DNA of 64,000 nucleotides from Mastigias papua (Eukaryota; Cnidaria; Scyphozoa; Rhizostomeae; Mastigiidae). Below, piece by piece: positions 43,256 to 54,137 of the stretch. Made by a program: the position numbers and the translations under genes. The notes under the pieces are model-generated. The model had not been told where the DNA came from, searched no databases, and saw nothing but the letters and a program-made list of their open reading frames with translations. The stretch covers positions 3,591,773 through 3,655,772 of the forward strand of contig OZ025284.1 in assembly GCA_964019165.1 (NCBI GenBank), in the 5' to 3' direction. Position 1 is the first letter of the stretch; each line of letters starts with the position of its first letter.

Positions 43256-43494
43256 AGTCTACACTATCAACGGATCACTTTTTGATCCGCAACAAAAACT
43301 GTTTCAAGCAACTGTATTTACACTGCACCGGTACATCTTTTGATCCGTATAGGCACAACAGTGCTAATCAAAAGTTGCATCAGTTAGCTGAACAACTTTT
43401 GTATCGAATCACTTGCGTGTGTGCAAACGCGAAGCTGTTTCGATGCAGCTTTTGTAGCCGATTAAAAAGTGATCCGATCCAGAGCAAACGATGA
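43256..43494. mobile_element. MITE with GGATCACTTTTT inverted ends
   Basis: Near the left end is GTCTACACTATCAACGGATC followed by ACTTTTTGATCCG; near the right end, read inward, there is CTCTGGATCGGATCACTTTT. The shared inverted word is CGGATCACTTTTT. Several TTTTGATCCG words recur inside. The start is like other CTACACTA-type MITEs. Ends are approximate. Confidence 0.55.
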
Positions 43495-43924
43495 CCAAAG
43501 CCCGATGAAAGTACACAACAGTTGGGAAATGAGATGATCGCCTATAGATAGAACAGGAGGCCAATAAATAAGGTTTTCATAAGTGGAAGCTAGAAAATTT
43601 GAGATAATGATCAATACCTTAGAAAATCGAAAAATGAAGACAAGTAATTTTACCTAACTACAAAGTACCACTCATCGCATGTAATGAGAATACAGATGCC
43701 AAAATAAGTAATCAGAAACAAAGGCATACATTGTGACAGTTAACTAACAGCCCTGGTAAATATTATCCCTGAAATACCAAAATACATCATCATGTCATCA
43801 TATCATATAATCATTATTTTATGTTCGTTTGCAGAGGCTAGTATTAATAAATACTAATTTCGACCAACCTACACAAATACAAAACCATAAATCTAAATAA
43901 AAACTAGTACCATGTCCTGAATTG
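43495..43924. other. probable LINE 3' tail and unassigned sequence
   Basis: The right part is probably the 3' untranslated tail of the minus-strand LINE next to it. No other feature seen. Confidence 0.4.
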
Positions 43925-44800
43925 TTAACGGCATATTCCGCAGGTGAAGTGTTCTCCGGCCCAATTTCTTATCTTATTTTTAAAACGTGTGAGTGTCGGT
44001 TCTTGTTTTACATTATCATCAAAGGTATTCCAGAGGAAACTGCTTCTGAAAGATAAAGATTCTATTCCAGAAGATGTTATCTTTGCCTTTGGAAGTATGC
44101 AAAGATTCTTTTTCCTTAGGTCATAGGCCACATATTTCTTCTGATGAAACTCCCATACAATCGATAGATTCATATTATTCAGTGACATGTATATTTCAGT
44201 CAATAATTTTTGCAAATTTTTTACATGGATGGTAAAGCTATTACTGCGAGCGAATAACGACTGAAATGAAGAGCCATAGTCACTGTGGAGGATCCTTAGT
44301 GCACGCTTTTGAGCGCGATCTATTTTTTTATCTGAACCTTTATTGCAGAATAACCAGATCAAAGGGCAATAATTGAAATTCGACAGAATCACCACATTGC
44401 AAATTGATAATGCTTGCTCTCTGGAGATATACATATTTAGCCTAGAAAAAGCACTAGTCTTTTTGTTGACTTTTTGGCACACAGTTTGCACATGCTTGTC
44501 GAATTTCAGTTTGTTGTCAATTTCAATCTCAAGAAGTTTAACGTGATCTTTTGCTACTATTTTACTGCCATGAATACTTAGGCGCAGCCCTTGCTTTCTT
44601 TTCAGACCTAGAAACATTAACTGAAATTTCTTAGGGTTTGTTACCATGCAATTGCATGTGAACCATTCCAACAGTATGCTTAGATCATTTTTCAAAACAG
44701 TCACGCACTATTTCGTGTAACTCATTTCCACAGGAGACAATAGTGCTATCATTTGCAAAATTGCAAATCTCAGAATCAATGTAATTAAATAAAGGAACAC
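43925..44800 (-). pseudogene. LINE reverse transcriptase C-terminal part, minus strand
   Basis: A 260-codon frame is open from 44704 to its stop at 43925, the longest uninterrupted LINE piece here. It contains Leu-Leu-Glu-Trp-Phe-Thr-Cys-Asn-Cys-Met-Val-Thr-Asn-Pro-Lys-Lys, Val-Lys-Leu-Leu-Glu-Ile-Glu-Ile-Asp-Asn-Lys-Leu (thumb), Asn-Phe-Asn-Tyr-Cys-Pro-Leu-Ile-Trp and the end Trp-Ala-Gly-Glu-His-Phe-Thr-Cys-Gly-Ile-Cys-Arg. Upstream, in another frame (44790-44710), lies Ile-Cys-Asn-Phe-Ala-Asn-Asp-Ser-Thr, a decayed palm motif C. It is therefore 5'-truncated just before motif C. The type matches the 35.6-kb LINE. Confidence 0.86.
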
Positions 44801-45529
44801 AAAATACCATGAAAATAGATATCAGGAAGCCAAATACGAAGAATACATGGTATAGTTATTATGCATAGCATGAATAAATGTTAAAGGTAAGCAATTACTA
44901 GGACAGACTTGGGCATTGTATGCAGACCCCTCGAGAGGGGGGTGAAGGGGGGGATTTCCCAAGGGCCTCAAGGTGTAGGGCCTTATAACTCCCTATGCTT
45001 CAAGGTCAAAGGGGACCTTATAAAGTAAGACTAGCGTTCATTTTTCGGAGCTAATTCCCAGACCTTCAAATTTTTCTGCTCGCTTCGCTCACAAAGGGCC
45101 TCATATTTCTCTTTTGTCTCAGGGCATGTGAAACCTCCAAGTGACCCTGTGACCGAACCATGAAAGCTTAGTTAGAAATTACGAAGTAAGCATATTTTGC
45201 AATGTTATTTGATATATATACTATAGCTCCTTCTACCGTGATGGTTTTTCAAATTCACGTACAGTACATAAAATGCCAATTAATATAGTATAGAAGTCAA
45301 TTCTGTCTTATTCTGTTTCTCATGTGGCTCCAAGGCAAAATTAATAACTCACCCTCGTACGGAAATTCTATGCTAGTGAACCTAATACGAAGCTTATGCA
45401 AAAAACACTGAAGAAAGCACCTTCAAACACTAGGGCAGTGATATTTGCCCACTTGTTTTGCCTGCTGTTTACTCTTACTCTCTGCTTCTTACCCGACTGA
45501 CAGATACTATTCTGCAGGGCCCAAAGACC
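44801..45529. other. no gene recognised
   Basis: Unassigned. A G-rich, GGGCCT-containing patch (44930-45010) resembles the end of a dispersed repeat, but no partner end is seen. Confidence 0.45.
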
Positions 45530-45652
45530 TTGATGTACTGCACTTCGTTTAACAAGCGCTCCCGGTGCCTATTCAAAACTGGGTTTCAAGGAGGGTTGCT
45601 TACTCAAGGGGGGGGCGCTTATTCATGGAACTACGGTAGTAATTTGGTGTTC
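45530..45652 (-). repeat. end of a TACCGTA-type transposon
   Basis: Read on the minus strand from 45652: TACCGTAGTTCCATGAATAA, then GCGCCCCCC and TGAGTAAGC. The order is that of the 828-bp element ends (13229 and 14056). The word GCGCTCCCGG near 45558 may be from the same element. Only one end is found. Confidence 0.5.
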
Positions 45653-45895
45653 ATTGCTTTCGTAGCCAAAACCTCTTGAAAATTCATTGCAAGTCCATTA
45701 AAATGCCTGCCATTATCGCCGACTATCTTGCAATTCATAAAAGAGAGGATATTAATTGGTGGCAAATTCTAGTCCGCAATGCCTGAATATTTTCAAATGT
45801 ACTCATAAGACCATGGGTGGAGCTAGAACCACAAACTTGATGTGCCGACAGATCCAGAATAGCCTAAGTGCCGACAAAATGGAAAATGAATTGTA

Positions 45896-45955
45896 AATGA
45901 AATGAAATGAAATGAAATGAAATGAAATGAAATGAAATGAAATGAAATGAAATGA
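45896..45955. repeat. (AATGA)n microsatellite
   Basis: Twelve perfect copies of a 5-base unit. The open frames over it (Phe-His-Phe-Ile-Ser repeats on the minus strand) are artefacts. Confidence 0.97.
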
Positions 45956-46640
45956 TACCATTTCGTGGTACTTTGTTCTGACCCAAATACTCAATCCCTG
46001 TATTTCATTGCAAAATTGACAGAGCAGCTTCAAATTGTTTTTTATACTGAGGTAGTGAGAGGTACGATTTTCATCAATAAAACTGTTTGCATGTAGGCAG
46101 TGGTGCCAGGCGAAATGATGGGTATAAAAAACTGGGGTCTGAGGGCGAAACCGCCCTTTCTATTTTAAGGGAAAACCCGTTTTGAATAAAAGATGTGAAA
46201 AGATAGAACTCTAGATAGAAACCTAGAGAAGAATTAAGTGGCATGAGAGCGAGAAATTTCAATAGATTTTGTGACATTTATGGACGAATGACGACAATTG
46301 TTTGTATTAGGCTCCTGATGGGGTGCTACCAAGAATTTGGGGGAGGGCAGCTGCACCCATGACACCTACAACGCCAAACTTGCGTACGACAGCCTTCGTC
46401 GCAGTGACTCTAGTACCCTTTCTGACATTTTCAACCAATTCCACTGGTCCCATGCAATATTCTAGCAATAATGTTTCCATTAAGCCAACAAAGTACTTTC
46501 TTGGCTGCGTTAAGCATGATGCAATAAAATCTTGACAGCTGCTGCTAAATGGCTATTAAAATACACTGGTAATCTTCTCCTTAACTGTGCATGCAAAAGA
46601 CGTCAGTTGATTGGATTCGTCTTTAGTTGCTATTAGCAGC
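45956..46640. other. no gene recognised; possible hAT ends
   Basis: CAGTGGTGCCAGGCG at about 46099 and GGGCAGCTGCACCCATGACA near 46345 look like the two sides of a hAT-type repeat, but the inverted match is too weak to define it. Confidence 0.35.
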
Positions 46641-47635
46641 TCAGCTCACAAAATTGAAAATGGGAATTACATGAGCATCCTTCCATTCTTTTGATAGTTC
46701 TTCCTTCTCGAAGAGATTTTCAGTATAATATTGTAAAGGAGCTAATAGTTCTTTGCAGGGTTCTTTAAGCACCTGTAGGTTTAGGCGGCCTAATCCAGGT
46801 GATTTGCTAGTATTCAAAGGATTCACATGCCAATGAACTTTGAAGAGGAACGTTCCTTCATTGAAAGTAGAAATAAGACAACTCGAACTACTCGTGCAAT
46901 TGTCATAACGCATAGGTTCGCATCGGTGTTCGCTATAATAAAACAATTACAAGATAAGATAGTTACAACTACCAAAGGCAATAAATGCAACGAAGAAGCG
47001 ACGAAGATTATCAAACAAGTACAAACAATAACTTACAAATATGGTCCAAAATTTAATGTTCTTGCAGATGGAAATTGTAGTCTATATCTCACGTACTCGA
47101 AAGCAACTGTAAGCAACTTCAGCCTGTCCCCCCAAGGGATCATCTTGCATGCTTTCACCCACTACCGCTGCTGACGACACTTCCAAAAAACAATTTTACT
47201 GTTTTGGTAAATGGTCATGAAACATAAATGCCCAATACAGATAAATGTACCTTGTGACCACAACAGACCTTCTTTCTCTTTTTCCAACATTTTCTAAAAG
47301 AAAAATTGTCTTGCCTCTCTTGAAAGGTCGGCAAATTTATCATGTTATATCTAAAAAGAAATTATGAATCTACTTTCTCGTGGTTGTTCCACTATTCCTT
47401 GTCAGATTGAAAACACCTGATCTTAACTTTGCATTAACATAATTGTAAAACGTCTTAGGTTTGATCATAGATATATTTGCAAGTTGCTTTCATACTCTCC
47501 CATAAGCCTATGAATTTTCCATTGCTTGATTTCTAATCATAGCATATGTTGCATATTCTTTGCCATGTTGATTTTCAGCCATCCTCAGTAGGTATGCTGA
47601 TTTGTATGAAGGACACCAAAACATATTTAATTACT
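46641..47635 (-). pseudogene. LINE linker and RT fingers remnant, minus strand
   Basis: From the right: Ser-Ala-Tyr-Leu-Leu-Arg...Ala-Met-Ile-Arg-Asn-Gln-Ala (about 47600-47520) and Ile-Lys-Pro-Lys-Thr-Phe-Tyr-Asn-Tyr-Val-Asn-Ala-Lys-Leu-Arg (about 47465-47420), which is the linker between endonuclease and RT. At the left end lie Asn-Thr-Ser-Lys-Ser-Pro-Gly, Val-Leu-Lys-Glu-Pro and Trp-Lys-Asp-Ala-His-Val-Ile-Pro-Ile-Phe (46795-46650), the first RT motifs. The middle is broken by frameshifts. The palm and beyond are missing. The plus-strand frame 46827-47174 is antisense to it. Confidence 0.75.
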
Positions 47636-48522
47636 TCAGTAGTAGTCAGAACTCCTCCTCACAAGGGCCTGCACCAGTGCAGTTATCAGGCAGCCTGATA
47701 GGGTGCCACTGCGCAGCCAACGATCGGGTCTGGTAACTAGTCATGGTCTTGTTCGCGTGTTCAGAGGTAAAATGGTAGCTATGGCGTTTGCCAGATTCCG
47801 AATTCCTCTATTTTTATTGTTCGATTAAGTGAAGATTAATTCGAACGAATTGTTATTTTTGTATCAGTCGAACCTTTTTATAACAAAGATGTGGCAGGCT
47901 AGCATTTTCCGTAGCTTTAACAAATGCAGTTTGGCTTATCCAAAGTGGCTTGGACGAATGTTCCATTATTGCCTTTTCCTTGTAGTTCTTTATTTTTTTT
48001 AATTCATATAATCAAGTTTCTGCTTCTGTTTCAATTTCAGTTGCTGTATATTGAGAAATGATTATCCACTATGGTGACTCTTGACTAGTGGTCTAACGAA
48101 ATCCATACCTTCAAGTAGCACTAGATCTAACGCAATTGCTGCACTACTTCAATAACTACCTCAATTTTCTTCTACGGTGGTTATGCATGTATAGACCTTG
48201 ATGCAAAACGCAATCCTTTATGCGTTAAAGAAATTGTGATTATAAGTTTCTGAGTCACGTGGTGTGCTAATGTATCTCAGGTATGCTAATGCGTCCCGGG
48301 CAATACTGGAAGAACTGAAATCCCGTATTATTAGAATATGTGAATACTGACTATGCGAGGGGTTCATGTTTCTAACATCTCGATGATTATGATGTTCTTA
48401 CTTCTACTCTGCTTTTGAGTATCCTGTTACACTGCATTGTCTGATGAATTCAGCGCGCAAAGCTTCTTCGTTTCAGCACATCATCTCTTTTCACGAACGC
48501 CTTCATCGCGATCTTCCAACTT
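47636..48522. other. no gene recognised
   Basis: Unassigned; no domain-bearing frame or clear repeat structure seen. Confidence 0.5.
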
Positions 48523-48759
48523 CTAAACTTTCATAGGCAACTTCTTAATCCATTCCTTGCGCTTCTTCAGAGAACCGTGTAGGGATTCTCTTCCATTCTC
48601 GAAATAGCTGTACACTCCTATCAGATCAAAACCCTTCTTCCTAAGCAGACATAATGCTGTAACACCACTTCTTGTATTCATGCAATCATCTGCAACCATC
48701 ACACAAAGAGGTTCCTGCGCAAAATATCCCAAAAGAGCTTGGATCGATTGGTGCCGCAC
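48523..48759 (-). other. open reading frame of unknown nature, 78 codons
   Basis: I do not recognise the product. The frame stays open upstream past its first ATG to about 48820. It has a Val-Met-Val-Ala-Asp-Asp-Cys-Met-Asn stretch, a Gly-Val-Tyr-Ser-Tyr-Phe-Glu-Asn-Gly stretch and a basic end (Lys-Lys-Arg-Lys-Glu-Trp-Ile-Lys-Lys). The mix of residues is more protein-like than in most chance frames here. It could be a remnant of a transposon protein or an unspliced exon, or chance. Confidence 0.2.
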
Positions 48760-48795
48760 GCAGAAACCATCAAAAGCGTTGTAGAGTCGACAAAA

Positions 48796-49242
48796 AACAT
48801 GACTAAGGTGGACAGTTTCCGGACAAATTCAAATTAAGAAAAGATGCTTAAAATGGAAATATCACCTTCATTCTTCTTTACCAACATCGTGTTACAGCTA
48901 AAACTGATATTAAGAAAGACAGAAGTAAATGTGGAGTGCAAAAGAGCTAAATATCGCTCTCTTGTAGAAAATCTTAAATCCAAAAATGAAGACTTCAAGT
49001 GTGTCAATCTCTCTATCCTCTTTCGTGGAATAATTGGTCTCTCTTGTTCTTCTTTCACTGATATGTGCAATGCTTTAGCTGTTAATAATGGGCACCGGCA
49101 CTATTCAATTTCGAAACTCTGCTACACCAGCGTTCGCATGACTTGCTATATCTTCTACCAAAGGAACAAAACCCTGGAAAAGCCCAAAACTCCTTTCTGT
49201 TTAGTTATTAATACTAACAGTTTGGATTGTACACCAGGCTAG
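48796..49242 (+). pseudogene. possible C-terminal end of a retroelement polymerase
   Basis: A 132-codon frame (48844-49242), open further upstream apart from one stop, carries Lys-Arg-Ala-Lys-Tyr-Arg-Ser-Leu-Val-Glu-Asn-Leu, followed by a Val-Asn-Leu-Ser-Ile-Leu-Phe-Arg-Gly-Ile-Ile-Gly segment. The K-x-x-K-Y-x-x-L-x-x-x-L then V-x-x-x-R-G order is seen at the end of some LINE-like polymerases. No polymerase motif is present, so the call is weak. Confidence 0.25.
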
Positions 49243-50179
49243 CCAATTGTAACTGCCATACTAAGACAGGTTGCTATTGTTGTAAGATTTTGAACTTGAA
49301 ATAAAAGTCTCCAAATGAAGGTTTCCATTACTGCTATCATTACTTCACATTACTGTTCATATCGGATGGGCGTGGAATCAATCGAGAGCGAAAATCAAGC
49401 AAATATCGAGTAACTTATGGCTAGCATAACTTAACACTATATAAGCTTAAACTCGAAATGTGTACTAGGCTATATAAACGAGGACTTTGGCTAACGGGAT
49501 TCTGACTACTAGATGCAACAAAGTCCTAACCTTGGTTCATGCAAAATCAAATAAGCCTATAATTGTAAATAAAAACTGATGAAAATAGTCGATTATATCT
49601 ACCGACACTCGTACGTTTGAAAAACAACATACAAAATTAGGCAGGTGAATATTGCACCTGCAGTATATGACAATATTGAATGAGATATGCTACTTGCTTG
49701 TTTTTCGGAAATTTCTAGTTTTTTAAGTATGTAATGTTAGTCTTAATACGTATCATGTAATACTATCTTAGATAAACCAAAGAAAAATAATGAATATGAA
49801 ATGACGTGAAATCTAGGTCTGCACATAACGATGAAATAGCAAGGTAAACGCTAGATCCTAAAATAGCCTTGCTATGGCCTGGTTCTCCTACATCACAGAC
49901 CATCGTCGCAGTAGGAGATCATCAGAGATCTTCAGAGATCTTCAGAGACCGTCAAAGACCGCCCACTGCCATTAGAAAACAGGATAAATAAATTTTTATA
50001 TATTCTACATATCAAGAATATATAACTGTTTACAAAACAGTTAGATTTGTAATTTTACCTTTCCAACAACTTGCTACCCTATAACTTCTGTCAACACGTC
50101 GTCGTGTATTTCCATGGAAAGACCACACCCAACTTGCTACAGAAATATGGATCCATAATGATTATAACTTATAAACATA
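49243..50179. other. no gene recognised; possible GCCTGGTTC-type element near 49.9 kb
   Basis: GGCCTGGTTCTCCTACATCAC at 49877 leads into repeated AGAGATCTTC and AGAGACCGTC units (49920-49965). This is the same style as the ends at 28.8 and 34.4 kb (a GCCTGGTTC start followed by short tandem units), but the other end is not found. Confidence 0.4.
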
Positions 50180-50425
50180 CCGGGGTGGGCGAAAATTTGG
50201 AACCCACTATCAAATGACAATAAATCAGCTAATACTTTTTCATCGTTTAAGAAGAAGCTGAAGATCATGTTTGCTTAGCCCTATTGAATTGGCTTTGATA
50301 CCTATTAGCTTAGTATATTATAAAATATTTTGTAAATTGCAAGATATGTTTCAGCATGGCCCCCTGTAAAATACATCTATGCTCTGAGTGGTTACAATGT
50401 ATAAAGAACTAACAATGAAACGAAA
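50180..50425 (+). pseudogene. LINE (CR1-like) 3' end
   Basis: The frame gives Lys-Ile-Trp-Asn-Pro-Leu-Ser-Asn-Asp-Asn-Lys, then Phe-Ser-Ser-Phe-Lys-Lys-Lys-Leu-Lys (about 50190-50265) and a stop. The tail contains TAAAATACATCTATGCTCTG, then GTGGTTACAATGTATAAAG. W-N-x-L-x...F-x-x-F-K-K-x-L-K is how CR1-like reverse transcriptases end. Only about 30 codons and the tail are left. Confidence 0.6.
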
Positions 50426-51573
50426 TACAGCATACTCCGGATAATCCGGATTTTTTCCTACTCCCGAAATTTTATGTAGTAAACTAGATTGCTTATTCCG
50501 GATTTTTGGAGATGGTGACTCCACTTTATACGGTAGTCCATCAAATATTGATTTCCAAGATGCTCGAAATTGTCAAAACATCAAAAAACAACGAGAAAAA
50601 TCCTCTTGAGAGTAAGAGAGCGACAGCGCCACAACTACTTATTTCATCAGCTGGAAAAAATCTAATCACGCTAGCTATTCAATGTTGTCCATTGCGAAAT
50701 TGTTCGTGAATCCAGAAGAGCATACACGTGACCAAAATCGACTTCTATCTTAGCTTTTCGAATTTATTTTCTGACTATGAATTTATTTTCTGACTAGGCT
50801 ATGCGGCCTCCTTTATAGTACGTCATCGTGATATTTCACACATGTAAAGTCAAAAGAGGATGAAACAGCTAAGAAGAAAAATTCTGTTGTTTACACAAAA
50901 TATGCCAATGGGTTTTCAAAGCAAGGAGGTGAAGTAAGGAAAATCGTCTTTTAAACCTGATTTAGATCTCGGGGCGTGTATTAATTCCAATTGAAAAGTC
51001 GCAATACTTATATTGCTCTTGTATCTTGTTCACATAGAGCTCTGTTAATGTCCTGAAATGTGATATATTTTACAAAGAATATTTGCCCAGTTTCAAAACA
51101 TGACAATGCATGAGCAATTGATATTCTTGCATGAAATTGTTTGGTTAGCTATATTTACAGGTTTCACAGAATTCTTGAATTGTTGAAGCCAGTATCAAAC
51201 TCTAATTATACAAGTCAAGCTAACACTCTCAATAGGAAATTTTGTACTTTGAAGACATAACAGTTAATCTATACACAAACAGAACGACAAATGAACAAAA
51301 GACAAAAACATACAAATAGAAATTGTATATGTCTATCCACTCTGACATTTTGCAGGAATTTATTGACCAGATGCATGGTTTCCCAGAAGGGAAAGTGTTT
51401 TCAACCTCTGTGTGGCATATGCTAATAAACCCTCCCCTGGAATAAACCCCTTTCCAGAAATATCAGTAACAAAGTAGTCTCCATGGGGGGGGGGGGGGCG
51501 AACTCGAGAATTCACTGTGTCACCCGATATATTACAAAAAATTATCAGATACATCGTGTAATTATATCTGATG
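50426..51573. other. no gene recognised
   Basis: Small direct duplication of GAATTTATTTTCTGACTA at about 50760 and 50780. A run of 14 G lies at 51485. No domain-bearing frame. Confidence 0.5.
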
Positions 51574-52110
51574 CACGTTTTTTTAATAAGAAACCAGTTT
51601 ATAAGCAACCTAGTACTAGACACACAAAAATTTAAGAAACTTTTAGAACTACAACGAAAGTATTAAGAAGCTTTAGACATTTCTGTGCTATTTCAAAGTT
51701 TGGGATTTAGGAAACATTTCCTCCACGGATTTAACAAGTGTCAACTAAAGTAAATTGCATGAGAAAGATGTGAGAAAGATTCTATACCAAATGGCACATT
51801 GGAACCATTACCTGGTTCAAAGCAAAACTGAACCAATGTCGTATCCTTTTCGAGAATCAAAGTGAAGATTGTATATAGTTTACCGAAATTAACGATGTGG
51901 ACATGAGGTTGACTTAGATTTAGAACGTCTTTTGTCTGCTATCATGCTAGGAGTTTGCTATATCCAAGTGTTCTATATTGTTTTCAATGCAATTTTTCTT
52001 CGCTAAATTAAGAAACTTTTAAGAAACTTTTAGAACTAAAATGTAACCAAAAATTAAGAAACTTTTAGTACTAAGTCTTGAGCTAGGTTTCTTATAAAAT
52101 AAAAAACGTG
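51574..52110. mobile_element. MITE family A, copy (51.6 kb)
   Basis: Left end CACGTTTTTTTAATAAGAAAC; right end, inward, CACGTTTTTTATTTTATAAG then AAACCTAGCTCAAGAC. Both sides carry TTAAGAAACTTTTAG with AGTACTA or AGAACTA, so the inverted similarity extends about 60 bases. About 537 bp, no coding content. This and the next copy at 52702 are in the same orientation. Confidence 0.8.
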
Positions 52111-52325
52111 AATAACGAGAGAGACAGCGCCTCTTGTACCTTATTTACCATACAAATGATACTAATGCCTACGACAAAAGATGGTCTGATCTCACGGATA
52201 TTGAGAAACACCCACCTCACTAGCGTCATTATGATCTGGGAGAGACATTAACGACGGGATAAGGCAAAAAATACCATATTGCTGCGTACAAGGGATAAGG
52301 TTAAGAGAGAGTATGGTATATGCAA

Positions 52326-52600
52326 GGTCCCGTTCACACTACTACGTTTTTGAATAAAAATGATATGTGTAGCTCCTTTTCTGGCTTTCCGCTGATATAA
52401 CTCCACACCAAACGGAGCCGAATAAAATTGATCTAAATACAAACACCTTTGTAATGGGAAACGCCAAAACCCGGCGAATTTGAAAACGGTAGTAACAACA
52501 CAAACTTTAAGAATGCCTTCAATCAGATGCATTTAGAGGATAAGTGTAAACGGCAAATGATAGATATTTGTTTTTGTCTGAAAAACGTAGTGCTAACAGA
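52326..52600. mobile_element. MITE with CACTACGTTTTT inverted ends
   Basis: Left GTCCCGTTCACACTACTACG then TTTTTGAATAAAAA; right, read inward from 52597, GTTAGCACTACGTTTTTCAG then ACAAAAA. The minus-strand frame at 52248-52532 is a by-product. It separates two family A copies. Confidence 0.6.
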
Positions 52601-52701
52601 GAAGAAAAGCACCTTTGTTTATGGCAGTAAACAAAACTCAAAATGAAAACGGACGTCACCAAAAACTTCACAGAAAGCTAAGCTCAAACTCCTCAAGAGT
52701 A

Positions 52702-53051
52702 CACGTTTTCAAATAAGAAACAGGTTTATAAGAAACCTAGTACTAGACACCCTGAAATTTAAGAAACTTTTAGAACTACAAGGAAGGAGCTAAGAAACTT
52801 TAGAACTTGCTGTGTCATCTTTCACAGTTTCGGAAACCACTCTTTTCTCCACAGATTTAACAAGTTTCCATTACACAAAATTTTTTGTGCTTATGGGCGC
52901 TACAAAAGACAATGTTTCCGTTTTGCATCGTCATCATGGCAATTTTTTCATTGATAATTTTTAAGAACCTTACATCGTTAAACTGTGGCCAAAGATTAAG
53001 AAACTTTCACTGCTAGGCCTTGAGCCATGTTTCTTATAGCAAAAAACATGT
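52702..53051. mobile_element. MITE family A, copy (52.7 kb)
   Basis: Flanked by TA on both sides (TA before CACGTTTTC; TA after AAAACATG). Words CCTAGTACTAGACACC and TTAAGAAACTTTTAGAACTA match the 51.6-kb copy in order; the right part has TTAAGAAACTTTCACTGCTA and GGCCTTGAGCCATGTTTC. About 348 bp. Confidence 0.8.
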
Positions 53052-53387
53052 AGCGGAACTAACAAAGGGTTGTGACATCATATTTTACAGAAAATTGCGC
53101 ATTTGTCATCTCCAACTGCTTATACTCATTCTATAGCGATGCAAATGAAAAGGGTTTTCCTGAATTTTAGAAAATCGCTAATGTTCGCTAATACTATAAG
53201 ACGGCTAAAGGACGGAAACTCAATTATAATCCAAGATATTTCCTTTCAGTTATTGTTAGATTATTTGAAAAGCTAGTCTGCTAGCAAATATATAATTATT
53301 TAAAACCAACAGCCAACTCTGACAAGATCAACCAGGCTATAGGCGCATGGTTTCAACAGTAATCTGCCTTCTTCTATGCATTAAAGC
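53052..53387. other. nothing recognised
   Basis: Unassigned stretch; no frame or repeat of note. Confidence 0.5.
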
Positions 53388-53805
53388 CCCCGCCAAACGA
53401 TGCAACATGTTGGTGCAACATATGTTGCCTGAAGTTGCAAAGGTAAACTTTGGTGGGTGGCCAAACGATACAACATGTATTTCAAACGCAACATTTGTCA
53501 GGGTTACCAAAAAGAGAACTGGAATCAAGTTACCGATCGTGTTTCTATGGCAACTATGCGCAACTATGACGTCTTTTGTGTATCATACCTGCTATGCACA
53601 TTCGTACTTTTAGCAAATGGTGCAAGACCCGGCCAAACGATTCAATACCGTGTTGCATGGTGCAACAATTTTGACGGTTTTCAAACTTGACGCAGCATCA
53701 TTCAGCAAATGCTGCACGCTGCAGTAGGGGTGGCCAAACCATGCAACATCGGGTCGACAACAAATGTTGAACAAAAATGTTGCACGAAATGTTGCATCGC
53801 AAACA
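53388..53805. mobile_element. MITE with repeated CCAAACGATGCAACAT words
   Basis: Left CGCCAAACGATGCAACATG then GTGCAACAT; right, read inward from 53804, GTTTGCGATGCAACATTTC then GTGCAACAT. Inside lie further copies of GGCCAAACNATNCAA (about 53459, 53631 and 53732) and many (T)GCAACA/TGTTGC words in both directions. About 418 bp. The open frames over it (53347-53690) have no domain. It looks like an element with multiple subterminal repeats. Confidence 0.72.
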
Positions 53806-54137
53806 ACAAAAGGCAGAGGGTCGTTATGTATGTATAATGTCGACAGACCTCATAGGCACTGCTAATCATATTAGAGCAGCATTGTATTAAACCCGCAGAG
53901 TTGCAATGGTTTTGTTCCTGTCTCTGTAGACCAAACGGTGGAACAGAGGATGGGGATGTCAAGGTTTGGAACCCAGAATCCTCTGCCTGTATACCATCAA
54001 TAATGACTTCTCCGCCATGATGCGACAGTGAATTTATCGAAATATGGTGATGCTGTAGATCTGCGATGTGCAACAAGTGGGAAAGCACACAATATGTACC
54101 CTAAAGCTGAATTATTCCAGACAGGGGCCCCAACCAA

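Noticed and set aside
46827..47174. 115-codon plus-strand frame
   Set aside because: It overlaps the minus-strand LINE linker/fingers, which carries recognisable motifs.
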